Positions 1-8,905 of a DNA stretch of 53,125 bases are shown here, one piece after another (within the stretch, counting starts at the first letter, position 1; every line of letters starts with the position of its first letter). The stretch spans positions 1 through 53,125 of the forward strand of contig JBAZRN010000007.1 of NCBI GenBank assembly GCA_041663325.1. Direction: 5' to 3'. Made by a program: the position numbers and the translations under genes. The notes under the pieces were generated by a model. It ran no database searches, was not told where the DNA came from, and worked only from the letters and a program-made list of their open reading frames with translations. The stretch is from CAJBLF01 sp041663325. GTDB taxonomy: Bacteria > Patescibacteriota > Gracilibacteria > Absconditabacterales > Absconditicoccaceae.

Positions 1-832
1 ATAATTTTGCTTCTTCCTGATAACTATCGCTTAAAACTATTCTTTTGTCTGCATAAGTGGAATACGCTATTGATGACATCGCATACATGCTGCTAAATGG
101 AGGAAATACCATGCCGAAATTATTCAGTGTCATAAAAAGATTGGAAATTGTCATCGCTGCTCCTGCTTCATGTCCTGTAACGATTATTCATGCAACTTTT
201 CCTAGAAAACGTCTGAGCATACCACTCCCGGGAATAGTATTGTCCGCTGTGAGTTCGATAAATTTCATGTGTTTGATATTCAGATTCTTATCTTTGGGAT
301 GTTTGAAATTAGCAGGTTGTAAACTTCCATCCAAGCTTATACATCTATCTATGAATGTCGCCATCAAGGTAGAGATTTTGAAATTATTGATGGGCGTTGC
401 AAAGATTATTGCGTCGGCTTCTAATATTTTATCGTAAAGAATATTGCTCATATCATCTCAGGTTTCTGTTCCTTTGGGATAGCATGAACAGTAAAAGTGA
501 CATTGCGTATTCGCTGTGGAATAACATGCTTTACAGTGTTTTATGTCGTATTTTTTTAGTGGAATCAGCTCAATATCTGCTCACAGTTTGTTGCATTGCT
601 CCAAGCATACTTTCAAAAGCGCTTCAGAATTGCTTGATTCCTGTGCCATATCAAATTCGTCTCTGGCTGATCCGGAAATTCCCAGAACTTTTATTTTATT
701 CTTACGATGTTTAATCAATCATTTCGCTTCTTTGATAGTTTCTTTCTGAATTTTTTGAAATCTGTGAAGTGTAGCTAGATCAATAGCTAACATCTTCATA
801 AGTTCCTTGTCAGATAGTTTCTTCTGTTTCAT
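1..832 (-). CDS. NADPH-dependent FMN reductase / flavodoxin-like protein, 3' end outside window
   Basis: Seen: about 277 codons from an ATG at 832 to the left edge with no TAA or TAG; three in-frame TGA codons are read as Gly. A helical N-terminal extension of about 45 residues precedes a flavodoxin-type FMN loop, GISGSAR, at residues 51-57. A cysteine cluster (C100, C103, C111, C115, C117) sits where related iron-sulfur flavoproteins bind a cluster, followed by a flavodoxin core with ATPINNF and a VTGHEAGAAM segment. Known: this family uses FMN to pass electrons from NAD(P)H to quinones, metals or other acceptors. An earlier ATG at 904 is in frame but overlaps the upstream cupredoxin gene, so 832 is preferred. 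Substrate unknown. Confidence 0.85.
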
Positions 833-858
833 GAAAAGTTTTGAAACAAGATAAAGAT

Positions 859-1302
859 TTATTTTACTGTGACTGTTCCTTGCATACTTGGATGGATCGA
901 ACAATGATATGTGAATGTCCCTGCTTGTGCAAAAGTGTGTGAAAATGAATCTCCTGGTTGTAAGGTAGCGCTTTGAAATGATCCATCATCAGCTACGACT
1001 AGATGAGGTACGCTATCATTGTTGGTTCGATGTATAGTTCATCCTACACTAATTTCTGTAGATGCTGGTGAAAATTGAAAATTAGCGATGCTTATACTTT
1101 TTGAAGTGATGACATTTGTCGTGGGTGTGGGAGCTGATTTTGGCGTAGTAGTCGTTGTTGTGGTTGGTGTTGGTGTTTGCTGAGTTGTAGTAGTAGTCGT
1201 TGTCGGAGTAGTTGATGTTTGAACGATTGGTGTCGTAGATTGCCCGCATCCGGCAATAACTAGTAAACTTATTACTCAAAGGAAAAGAGTTGTTTTTTTC
1301 AT
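859..1302 (-). CDS. Cupredoxin-domain lipoprotein (plastocyanin-like)
   Basis: Seen: 147 residues. A signal peptide ends in the lipobox LVIAGC (Cys about 19), then comes a Thr/Pro/Gln-rich linker to about residue 65 and one cupredoxin domain. The type 1 copper ligands are all present: His in SVPH near residue 100, and Cys, His and Met in CSIHPSM near 134-140. A CGA codon at 1027-1029 lies where plastocyanin-like domains usually have Trp (before TNND), supporting CGA as Trp; TGA codons give Gly in the signal peptide and before the TI strand. Known: such proteins carry electrons or bind copper at the outer membrane face or cell surface. It sits 26 bases before the flavodoxin-like gene; a redox partnership is inference. 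Confidence 0.87.
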
Positions 1303-1328
1303 GGATATGTATTAGAAAGTAAAACAGA

Positions 1329-1550
1329 TTAAAAATTAAAATAAATTGCTATTCAAAGTACTCAGTGAATAACTGCTAATAGTAGAGAAATCGCTGCGAC
1401 AGTCGGATGAATTTTGAAAGGGATACGATATCCTTTGTGGATAAGAAATCATAGTGTCGCTGTGGTAGAAAATGCTAGGAAAGTAAGAATACCTAGATAC
1501 ATAGTAAGTGGTTTCCCAAGGATAAGAATATATGCTAGTTTTGCAACCAT
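1329..1550 (-). CDS. Small two-helix membrane protein
   Basis: Seen: 73 residues, ATG at 1550, stop TAA. Two hydrophobic helices at about 17-37 and 49-70 are joined by a short basic loop; three TGA codons are read as Gly, two of them in the second helix. Histidines flank the helices (after the first, before and inside the second), a layout reminiscent of small haem-binding membrane proteins, but that is only a guess. It lies 22 bases downstream of rlmE and 26 bases before the cupredoxin lipoprotein on the same strand, so it may be part of a membrane redox group. No family recognised with confidence. Confidence 0.65.
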
Positions 1551-1572
1551 TGCAGATGGTAGTATATAAAAA

Positions 1573-2178
1573 TTATATTTTTATTACATAAATCTCTTTG
1601 CTTTCTTTGCGACAGGACGCGGGTTTCAATGTTTTGATATGGTTTCCACCGAAAATATCTTTCATCTCTTTGATGAATTGTTCGAATCATGGACCCATAA
1701 ATACCTTGATGACGAATTTTCCTTCTGGCTTCAGAAGATTTTTCAAAATCGGTTTTACATATTCGAGAAGTTCGAAAAGCCTCATCGCATCTACGTCTTT
1801 TACTCCTATGGTGTTTGGTGCCATATCCGATTGGATCAAGTCTACCTTTTTTATGTTGTTTTCTATTAAGATTTCTTTGATGTGATCTACGTCTTGGATA
1901 TCGGCTTTGTAGGTTTTCACGCCTGGAAGATTGAGGTTTACGTCTTGGATATCCACTCCCAAAATTTTATAATCAGATATATGATTCTTGTTCATGAAAT
2001 TGACAGCGTACTGTATTCGGCTTCCCGGAGCGCATCCTATATCCAAAATTGTTTTTGTATGTTTATCAAAAATATGAAATTTATTCTGGATTTCTTCTAA
2101 TTTAAAAGCGCTTCTTGCCTTGTAACCTTCTTTTTTCGCTTTTTTGAAATAATGATCCTGGAATTCAAATTTGAACAT
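1573..2178 (-). CDS. rlmE: 23S rRNA 2'-O-ribose uridine methyltransferase RlmE (FtsJ)
   Basis: Seen: 201 residues, close to the usual 200-210. The SAM-binding motif reads DIGCAPGS-W-IQY with the Trp encoded by CGA (2017-2019), exactly where the family has APGGW. The K-D-K-E catalytic set is recognisable: Lys in the N-terminal GYKARSAFKL segment, Asp in QSDMAP, Lys in FVIKVF and Glu in SKEIYV. An in-frame TGA after KVFMGP is Gly; without recoding the last 38 residues would be lost. Known: methylates U2552 (E. coli numbering) in the 23S A-loop, late in 50S assembly. Start: ATG at 2178 gives MFKFEF; an upstream TTG at 2193 is possible but less likely. Confidence 0.95.
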
Positions 2179-2259
2179 ACATTCAACTAACAACTAAAAG
2201 TTAACAACGATTAGTTTATGAATTTGTCTAGAAAAAACAATTTATTCTGTCTTCCTTTT

Positions 2260-2829
2260 CTATTTTATCACAAATTTTCTCAGTTCTTTTTTTATCTCTT
2301 TATAATCAGGACAAAAACTTTCTACCAATACTCGGAATTTCTTGCTATGGTTTTTTATTTTCAAGTGACAGCATTCATGGATTATGACGTATTTGATATA
2401 TTTTGTCGATAAATGAATGAGATCGAGATTGAGTGAAAACTTTTGATCGTGTGTACAACTTCATCGTTTAGAACTTGTTTTTCTAAAACTAATTTTTTTG
2501 TAGGGTATTCATAATTTTTTGCTATAGAGATCGAAAACTGGTGTAGCATACTCTTTCAAAATTTCTTTCATGATATTTTTTATCATTCATGTGTGTTCTT
2601 TCATAAGTTGTGTTTTAGAAACATCTTCGCCAAAAAGCAATATGCTGTCTTTTTGGATAGGATTTATGTGTGTTTTTTTGTTATAACGGGTGAGGAGTTG
2701 CTGTCCTTTTGCTATTAATGTTTCTTCAAATTTGCTTCATTTTTTGGAAAGCGGAATAGTGATTAGGAGCTTCCCGTCCTTATCTATCCTTGCGTATCCG
2801 TGTCTGATAGGTTTATATGTTATGTGCAT
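2260..2829 (-). CDS. YgjP-type zinc metallopeptidase (DUF45)
   Basis: Seen: 189 residues. An N-terminal beta region (RIDKDGKLLITIP) is followed by the family signature near residue 120, read here SKWGSC with Trp from CGA (2464-2466) and Gly from TGA; both residues are conserved in the family. The zinc site HECCH is followed by KxxNHSKKF, the usual HExxH...NHSxxF arrangement, and a C-terminal helix. Known: YgjP-like proteins are putative zinc-dependent peptidases of the M48-like group, often cytoplasmic; their substrates are not established. The gene follows an unknown membrane-protein gene by 27 bases and lies upstream of rlmE. Two further TGA codons are Gly. Confidence 0.88.
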
Positions 2830-2856
2830 GAGATCAGGAAAATTGATTAATTTTTT

Positions 2857-3360
2857 CTATCGAAAAAGTTTGTAGATACCAACGGTTAGGAGTGTGGTAA
2901 GTCGTCCTATAAGTTGGACGAATATCATGAATCTATTTTTCTTCTTTGCTTGTTTGTTTATGGCGTTTCGTTGATCTGCTGAAATGATTTGTTGTCCGAA
3001 CTTTTGTTCTATAGAAACTATTTCTTCTTTGATTGCTTTTGCATTCGCTACATAATTTTTATGGTCCGCCTGGATGACGACAGTAATTCCTTTGATGTCT
3101 TGGATGGTCGGATTTCCGTATTGAGCTCTAGCTACTTGATATCGTATCGTATCGTACAATACTACGAGATTTTCATGAATCCTTCTCTGTTTTCTTAGGA
3201 GTTTACGATGAATGAACAGCAATAGCAAAATTAAAACGATATATCCTAAAATTACCAATAACAATATTTCCGCTTCTGGTTCTGCCCGTCCGCTAACATT
3301 TGCCATAATATGGACTATATTAGCTCGGAAGTTATTAAGCTGATTGAGTATAGTAGACAT
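2857..3360 (-). CDS. Hypothetical membrane protein, two helices with a cytoplasmic coiled segment
   Basis: Seen: 167 residues, ATG 3360, stop TAG, no in-frame TGA. A hydrophobic helix lies at about 32-50, a polar helical segment at 55-140 and a second hydrophobic helix at about 143-163. Five CGA and one CGG are read as Trp; none is at a position with known conservation, but several sit at membrane borders, where Trp is common. No family recognised. It begins a compact minus-strand run with the YgjP-type peptidase and rlmE. Confidence 0.7.
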   Translation of the reverse strand: MSTILNQLNNFRANIVHIMANVSGRAEPEAEILLLVILGYIVLILLLLFIHRKLLRKQRRIHENLVVLYDTIRYQVARAQYGNPTIQDIKGITVVIQADHKNYVANAKAIKEEIVSIEQKFGQQIISADQRNAINKQAKKKNRFMIFVQLIGRLTTLLTVGIYKLFR

Positions 3361-3411
3361 ATTAAAAGATTAAAAAATTAAAAGATTAAAAAATTGCATA
3401 TTTTTAATAGA

Positions 3412-4704
3412 CTATGTTTTAAAAATTTTAATAATCTGATTTCATTTGACGACGATCGGGATGAAATTTCTTCGGAAGATCGGGATTTTTTGATTGATGC
3501 AATATTCGTTTCGTGTTTTTTTTCTATATAAGTCGCCTTTTTTTGGGAATATGAGCATAGCTCATAGATATTCTTTTTTATCTATTTCATGTTTCCCTCC
3601 TTCTCGATCTATATTTCCGAGCTTAGTTATTTTCTTCGCTTTCTCAATTGTCTTTTGCCAAAAAAATTTTGGCGCAGAAATGAAGTAGATATTTCTATGT
3701 GATTTGAAGAGATAAGTTGTATTGAAATATTTGTATCCGCTTTCATTCTTTTGTAAAAATGTTGTTCGTTCTTTGAGCAGAGGAGTTGTAATGTTGTTCG
3801 AAATGTCCAGTATTTTCATCGCTTGCATCATTCATTCACTGGTAATGTCTTTGGGATCGATCATTCGTTGATAAGCGAATTTAGCGTTTCGATGAGGTGA
3901 TTGATAAATGGGTTCCAGAATAATATGTTGTTGAGAAATATTTTCTAATTGTGCATAGATTTGTTTCATGCTTCCAATAAACGAATTTGTTGTCGCTGTT
4001 TGTTTGTGCGCGAGTTCATAAAGCGTAGGCAATACCTTGTTTCTGAGCTTATTTCTGAGGCTTGTCGTGCTGTCGATATTTGTCGGATCAATGATAAACG
4101 GAATTTTATTCTGCTTGCACATAGCGGTAATTTCATCCTTGCTTAGCCCAAGCAGCGGTCTAAAAACCTTGGTCCCTGGTAGTAAATGATGATTTTCTTG
4201 AGTTTGCATAGCAAGAAATCCGTTAAGATTTGCTCCGCGTAAAAGATTGAGAAATGTGCTTTCTATGCGGTCAGTAAGGTTGTGCCCGAAGATGATTTGA
4301 TCAATATTTTTTTTCTGGATATGCTTTTTGAATTCGCTATATCTCCGGGTTCTCAATTCTGATTCGGTTGCTTTTTTTTTGCTTGTTCTTTTGGTCACAA
4401 TAAGTTGTGTTTTTTCAAAAAATGTATTGATGAATTTTTCGTCATTTTTGTTTCCTGGTCTGGTTTTGTGGTTACAATGTATAAAAAATAGATTTTGTAA
4501 ATTATATTTCTCTTTTAAAAAAAAATTGTACATCAAACATGCAGTTAATATGCTGTCTGCACCACCACTTACGGCTACCATAATTTTTTCATTAGGTTTC
4601 ACCTTGCTTTTGAACAATTCATTATATGTTTGCTGGTGTGCAAATACGAAGGGTGTTTTTTCAATTTCCCCTATAGTACCTAGGATTCTTGATGATTTTT
4701 TCAT
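3412..4704 (-). CDS. tilS: tRNA(Ile)-lysidine synthase TilS
   Basis: Seen: 430 residues. The PP-loop is AVSGGADS near residues 44-51; IFGHN, LTDRIEST and NLLRGA follow as in the catalytic domain, then the RNKLRNKVLP segment. The C-terminal domain continues through TGA codons at 3829-3831 and 3562-3564 and ends with a segment (W-R-N-F-I-P-I-V-V) typical of TilS C-termini, with CGA giving Trp before RNFIP. Conserved Arg residues use AGA or CGC. Known: ligates lysine to C34 of tRNA-Ile(CAU), converting it to read AUA; essential in most bacteria. Divergent from yceD across a 72-base region. With standard stops it would look like two genes with a truncated C-terminus. Confidence 0.93.
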
Positions 4705-4776
4705 GCGTATCTGATTTGAATTTTTTTGGTAAAACTATATACTATAGTAGTATATCTTTATGTTTTTTAACTTCAA
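4705..4776. promoter_or_regulatory. Divergent tilS/yceD control region with an inverted repeat
   Basis: Between two divergent starts is a near-perfect inverted repeat, ATATACTA-TAG-TAGTATAT, at 4737-4755. Each arm contains a -10-like hexamer (TATACT) in opposite orientation, so this could be a pair of back-to-back promoters, an operator, or both. The distance to yceD's ATG is 21 bases and to tilS about 32. Promoter activity is inferred from sequence only. Confidence 0.5.
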
Positions 4777-5319
4777 ATGAAAAAGAAGACGATTACCAAG
4801 GATTTACCCTGAGTAATGAAGGATAAAATATTTAAAATAAAAATTGCTGATTTGTTAAATGAAACAGGAAGACAAGATGAAATTGTATTTGAACATAAAT
4901 TTTCTGATCAATTACCAAATTTGGATACTCAAGGTATCACATGAACATTTACCATCCAATCTTTAGATACTACATCGTTGCTGGGAACGCTTACTGATGT
5001 TACTGCTCGTTTTCATGAAGTTTGTGATAGTTGTGGAGCTTCATTTCTAAGGTCAGTAGATATTCCCTTGTATACATGAAGATTTGTTTTTGAGGGTGAT
5101 GTGAAAGAAAAAGAAGCGTCAGAGACTGAAGAAGTACTTTTCTTTATCGATTCTAAAGCAGAAACTATCAATATCGAAGATATGGTTGTCCAAGCTATTT
5201 TGCTTGATGAACCTTTTGTAAAACGTTGTGATGCTTGTATCAAACGTTTGGCGAGCATTGAAGATGATGAAGATGATTTAGGTGAATTTCAGTCAAAAGG
5301 AAATATAAATTTTAGCTAA
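4777..5319 (+). CDS. yceD: YceD/DUF177 family protein
   Basis: Seen: 180 residues. Three in-frame TGA (after KDLP, in GITG and in LYTG) are read as Gly. The family's cysteine pairs are present: CDSCG near residue 85 and, after LLDEPFV, KRCDACI near residue 152, followed by an acidic tail. Known: DUF177 proteins lie next to rpmF (ribosomal protein L32) and plsX in many bacteria and have been linked to 23S rRNA accumulation; the biochemical role is unsettled. Here rpmF does not follow. Starting at ATG 4777 gives a Lys-rich N-terminus of normal length. No Shine-Dalgarno is visible. Confidence 0.87.
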
Positions 5320-5357
5320 AAGCTCAAAGCTCAAAGCCTCTTATTTAGTCAGCATTG

Positions 5358-5377
5358 CCCCGCAATAAATTACGGGG
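5358..5377. other. GC-rich hairpin CCCCG/CGGGG in the yceD-CAP gap
   Basis: A 20-base hairpin, CCCCG...CGGGG, with an AAT/ATT inner pairing and an ATTAC tract before the right arm. No U-run follows directly, so it is not a standard intrinsic terminator. It resembles hairpins at 32993-33011 and inside the tRNA-Leu relic at 19122-19180. Confidence 0.5.
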
Positions 5378-5454
5378 TTGGTTCTGTATGCTCTTTTCCT
5401 TGTATTGTTTTTTTTATTCTTTATAGTCAAATCACTTTATTTTTTTGTAGGGCT

Positions 5455-6261
5455 ATGTCGTCGATTCGTTTTTTGTTTGTGTTCTTGTTTTTTTGTTTGT
5501 CTCTAGGGACTACATTTGCCAGTTTTTCTGCTGATGATTTTATCGCTCAATTTCAAACAAAACAATCCACACTTTCTCTTGCAGAAAAAAAAACATATTA
5601 CCTACAAGTATATAATAATTTGAGTTTACTTGCTGTTAGAAATCGTAGTGATGCCGAGCAAATTAAACTTTATACTTCTTTGAGGGAGTATGTAAGCACT
5701 CAAATAAAAAACCTTTGATCATCTGCTTCATATCTGACTTCTCTGTCTTTTTCCGGAATGAATATTTCAAAAGTTGATCTTACTAAAGTCAGAGATGTTT
5801 GGCTGGCATTACACAATATTGAAAGATCCACTAAATCACTGACTTCTTTTACGTATAGTTCTGCGCTTGAATGAACGGCTTCCACTTGGGCGAATCATCT
5901 TGCTGAGCTTGGTAGGACAAGTCATCAAAGAAAAAATACTGATGGGTATTATTCGTACAATAGTATTAAAACGTGGTTTTTAGATCAGTGAATTGTTTTT
6001 GCTACTGAAGAAAAAAATGGTCAATCATTGTTTACTGAAAATTTATGACGAGGATATTATACGTGCAAAAAAGCTGATTGTACTGAAGATTTTATCAAAG
6101 CAATCAAAACGAGTCGAGCATTTTTTATAAAAGAAAAATGAAAATCATATCGTCCCCACTACAATGCTATTATGGGTGATTTTTCTATTATTGGTTTGTG
6201 AGTGGCGTTGGTAGGTAGCAAATACTATCTCGTGAGTCACTATACTCAGGACTTGAAATAA
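5455..6261 (+). CDS. Secreted CAP (SCP/PR1-like) domain protein
   Basis: Seen: 268 residues. A signal peptide spans residues 1-21, then a helical region, then a CAP domain from about 110 to the C-terminus (LHNIER, STWANHLAEL, ENLGWG, YNAIMG, IIGLGVA). The two most informative sites are CGA codons: 6049-6051 gives ENLG-W-G, matching the CAP signature GENLxW, and 6115-6117 gives IKTSW, matching the conserved CAP-motif Trp. Six TGA codons are read as Gly. Known: CAP domains are secreted alpha-beta-alpha folds with roles from lipid binding to peptidase-like or host-interaction functions. Its role here is unknown; surface or secreted location is inferred from the signal peptide. Confidence 0.88.
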
Positions 6262-6319
6262 CCATCCGTTTCTTTATATATTTTGTGTTTGATTGTTTTA
6301 TCATATAGTAATTTTTATT

Positions 6320-6757
6320 ATGAAAAAAATATTTACGGCACTTCCTATCATTGGATTGATTCTTGGCGCTGTTGCTATTGCCACTGAGATAAAAACCACC
6401 GATCCGCTTCCTTTGGGACAACAACTTTCTGGGGTTGTGATAAGTTGTATAAAAGTTGCCTTAGAGAAAAAAGAAACTGATCTTATTTCTGCTGCTGCCA
6501 CCTATCAAAATAGCTATATAGACACATTAACCACTAAAAGATCTGCAGTACTTGCCGCTTGGGGAAAAGCTACTAAAAAAGATATAAAATCGGCATTGAC
6601 CGCCGCTTCAAAAGCTTATAAAGCTAATTTACATGTTATTAAAAAGGATTTAAAAGCTTCACAAAAAATAGCTAAATCTACCTATACATCTGCTATAAAA
6701 GCCTGTAAAGCAACTGGTCTTCAAAATTTGATACAAATTTCTGATGTAGAAGATTAG
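6320..6757 (+). CDS. Secreted helical Ala/Lys-rich protein
   Basis: Seen: 145 residues. A clear signal peptide spans residues 1-22 (MKKIFTALPIIGLILG), followed by an almost entirely helical stretch rich in Ala, Lys, Ser and Thr with two Cys. Start: ATG at 6320 places the signal peptide at the N-terminus; an upstream in-frame ATG at 6293 would add hydrophobic residues and is less likely. A TATAGT box lies 10 bases upstream of the ATG. An intrinsic terminator follows directly at 6778. No family recognised; exported helical protein is all that can be said. Confidence 0.75.
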   Translation: MKKIFTALPIIGLILGAVAIATEIKTTDPLPLGQQLSGVVISCIKVALEKKETDLISAAATYQNSYIDTLTTKRSAVLAAWGKATKKDIKSALTAASKAYKANLHVIKKDLKASQKIAKSTYTSAIKACKATGLQNLIQISDVED

Positions 6758-6777
6758 TATACATATATAAAAATTCA

Positions 6778-6808
6778 AAACCCGTTTGATCAAATATGGG
6801 TTTTTTTT
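6778..6808 (+). terminator. Intrinsic terminator after the helical secreted protein
   Basis: AAACCC and GGGTTT arms around a 14-base loop, followed by a run of eight T. It lies 20 bases after the TAG stop at 6757. Confidence 0.8.
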
Positions 6809-6834
6809 ATACGTACATAGTGTCAAAAATAAAT

Positions 6835-6864
6835 TTGACAACCATAAGGATATCATTATATCCT
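6835..6864 (+). promoter_or_regulatory. Promoter with -10 inside an inverted repeat, before the helicase gene
   Basis: A consensus -35 TTGACA (6835-6840) is followed at 16-17 bases by TATATC (6857-6862). The -10 is part of an inverted repeat AGGATAT-CATT-ATATCCT (6847-6864), a likely repressor site. Transcription would begin near 6869, after the ATG at 6866, which supports using the ATG at 6896 as the helicase start. Confidence 0.6.
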
Positions 6865-6895
6865 GATGAATGTTTATCTTTTTTTGTATGACGCT

Positions 6896-8440
6896 ATGCA
6901 GATTATATTCGATGTGATAGGGAATAATGCTCTTGATACTATGGAAAACACTTCTAAGCATATTTTTTTGACGGGGAAAGCAGGTACGGGCAAATCTACG
7001 TTATTGATGCGTTTTCTCGAGATCAGCGAAAAAAATCTTGCTGTTCTTGCTCCTACAGGAGTAGCCGCGCTCACTATTTGATGAGCTACTATTCATTCGT
7101 TTTTTGGTTTTTCCCCTACGATTACGATCAAAAAAGCAAAACAGGAAGCAAAATTTCAGATAGATGATCCCAAATTTACGGAACTGGACGCATTGGTTAT
7201 CGATGAAATATCTATGGTCAGAGCTGATATGATGGATTGTATGGATGTGTTTTTGAAGATAGTGAGAAGATCAAAAAAGCCTTTTGGTGGAGTACAGATG
7301 ATTATGATAGGTGATCTCTATCAGCTCTCTCCTGTAGTTACGAGTGCAGAGAGGTTATTTTTTACTAAAGAATATGCCAGTCCCTATTTTTTTGATGCTA
7401 ATGTTGTCCAGCAAAAAGATTTTGTGATGGAGTTTATCGAGTTGGAAAAGATTTACCGTCAAACGGATCAGAAATTCATTGATATTCTCAATGCTATTAG
7501 AACCAAGACATTAGCGCCCAAACATCTCAATAATCTCAATGCTTGTGTAGTCAAAAATGTTTCTAAAATCCAAGAATGAATGATTTATCTCGCTGGCACC
7601 AACGCTAAGGTAGATGAAATCAATGAACAATATCTCGATCATATCACTACGAGAGGCACTACTTTTTCCGCAAGCTCCAAAGGAGATCTGACTCAAAGAC
7701 AGTTCCCCGTAAAATCCAAGCTTATCTTCAAGGTATGAGCGCAGGTGATGTTTGTTGCCAACGATGCCAATGGTCGTCGGGTCAATGGCACCTTATGAAA
7801 GATAAAAAAAATCAAAAAAGAATATATACTCGTGCAAATATATGGCGGTGAAGAAGTAGAAGTTACCAAGCATACGTGGAGGGTTGCTCAATATGAATAT
7901 AATCCCAACAAAAAAAGACTGGATGTTTTCTCGGTAGGCTCATTTACTCAGATGCCGCTTGTTCTTGCATGGGCAGTTACTATTCACAAAAGCCAATGAA
8001 AAACTTTTGATAAGGTCATCATTGATGTGAGTTCATGAATTTTTGCTCATGGGCAAACCTATGTCGCTTTGAGTCGTTGCCGCAGTCTTCAAGGGATACA
8101 ATTGACTACTCCGATATCGGCTTCTCACGTGTTATTGGATTATCGTGTTTTGCATTTTCTAACCAAATATCAGTATGATCAATCAGAAAAATTACTTTCT
8201 TTGCATGATAAGGTCGCATTACTCAAAAAAGTAATTAAGGAAAAATGATGTGTCCAGATGACCTATCTCAAGTCTATGGACATAAAATCTCGCAGGGTAT
8301 TTGAGCCTCGTGATATAGGCAAAATGGAATATAATGAGACAAAATTTTTGGGAGTGTCGTGATATTGTCGTAGCACATGAAAAGAGAGAGTGTTTAGAGT
8401 TGATAGAATTTTGGTCTTAGAAAAACGGACTGCAGTATAA
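6896..8440 (+). CDS. PIF1/RecD-like SF1 DNA helicase with C-terminal WYL-like domain
   Basis: Seen: 514 residues. Walker A GKAGTGKST at 27-35, the APTGVAA motif, Walker B LVIDEISM, GDLYQLSPV, and the C-terminal helicase motifs IHKSQGKTFD and YVALSRCRSL. The segment ANDANGR-W-VNGTLG uses CGG (7778-7780) for the Trp of the family's RWVNGT. The last 65 residues (SRRVFEP...FLGVSGYCRS...FRVDRIL) resemble a WYL-type ligand-sensing fold. Eight TGA codons give Gly. Known: PIF1-family helicases unwind DNA 5' to 3' and act in recombination or at blocked forks. The WYL tail suggests regulation by a ligand or nucleic acid (inference). Confidence 0.88.
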
Positions 8441-8510
8441 CATGTGAAAATGAGACTTCTACCGAACCGCTCTATTTGCAATATTTTTGTGTCATTAGCA
8501 ATTTTGAAAT

Positions 8511-8536
8511 GAAAAAAAGACACTTTTTCCATGTCC
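8511..8536 (-). terminator. Terminator downstream of tRNA-His
   Basis: On the minus strand, a short hairpin (GACA...TGTC) followed by a run of seven T lies about 12 bases after the encoded CCA of tRNA-His. It fits an intrinsic terminator, though the stem is only four pairs. Confidence 0.5.
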
Positions 8537-8546
8537 ATTTTTTTAG

Positions 8547-8623
8547 TGGGGCGAACGACGGGGCTCGAACCCGCGACATCCTGAGTCACAGTCAGGCGCT
8601 CTACCAACTGAGCTACGATCGCC
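8547..8623 (-). tRNA. tRNA-His (GUG), CCA encoded
   Basis: Seen: complete cloverleaf with D arm (TAGCTCAGTTGGTAGAGC), anticodon loop CTGTGAC giving GTG, and a T arm with GGTTCGAGC. The extra G at position -1 paired with C73 is encoded, as in other bacterial tRNA-His, and CCA is encoded. The acceptor stem has one U-U mismatch. The anticodon reads CAC/CAU. Confidence 0.93.
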
Positions 8624-8905
8624 ATAATATAACAATTGATTATGTGGATATACTATGTATTCTTTTCCTTCCCAAAATCAAGAAAAATTATAAAATTAGT
8701 AATAACCATTTTGCTAAGAAGCCTATATGATTGTGGTTTTTTGAATATATATACAAAACTTTGTGCTTACTACCTAGCAAATCCTTTATAGATATATAGA
8801 TAGTCATCTATAAACCCTTTTGATGATTTACCTCTCCTTGCAAATAGACAGGTGAAAGATAGAATGCTGGAAATAATTTTACTTTTTGCATTATAGCGTA
8901 TTCTG

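Noticed and set aside
8624..8905. Possible gene in the gap between tRNA-His and the RluA-family gene
   Set aside because: Frames there are short on both strands, lack a start with supportable coding pattern, and only a -10-like TATAGC before 8906 is visible.
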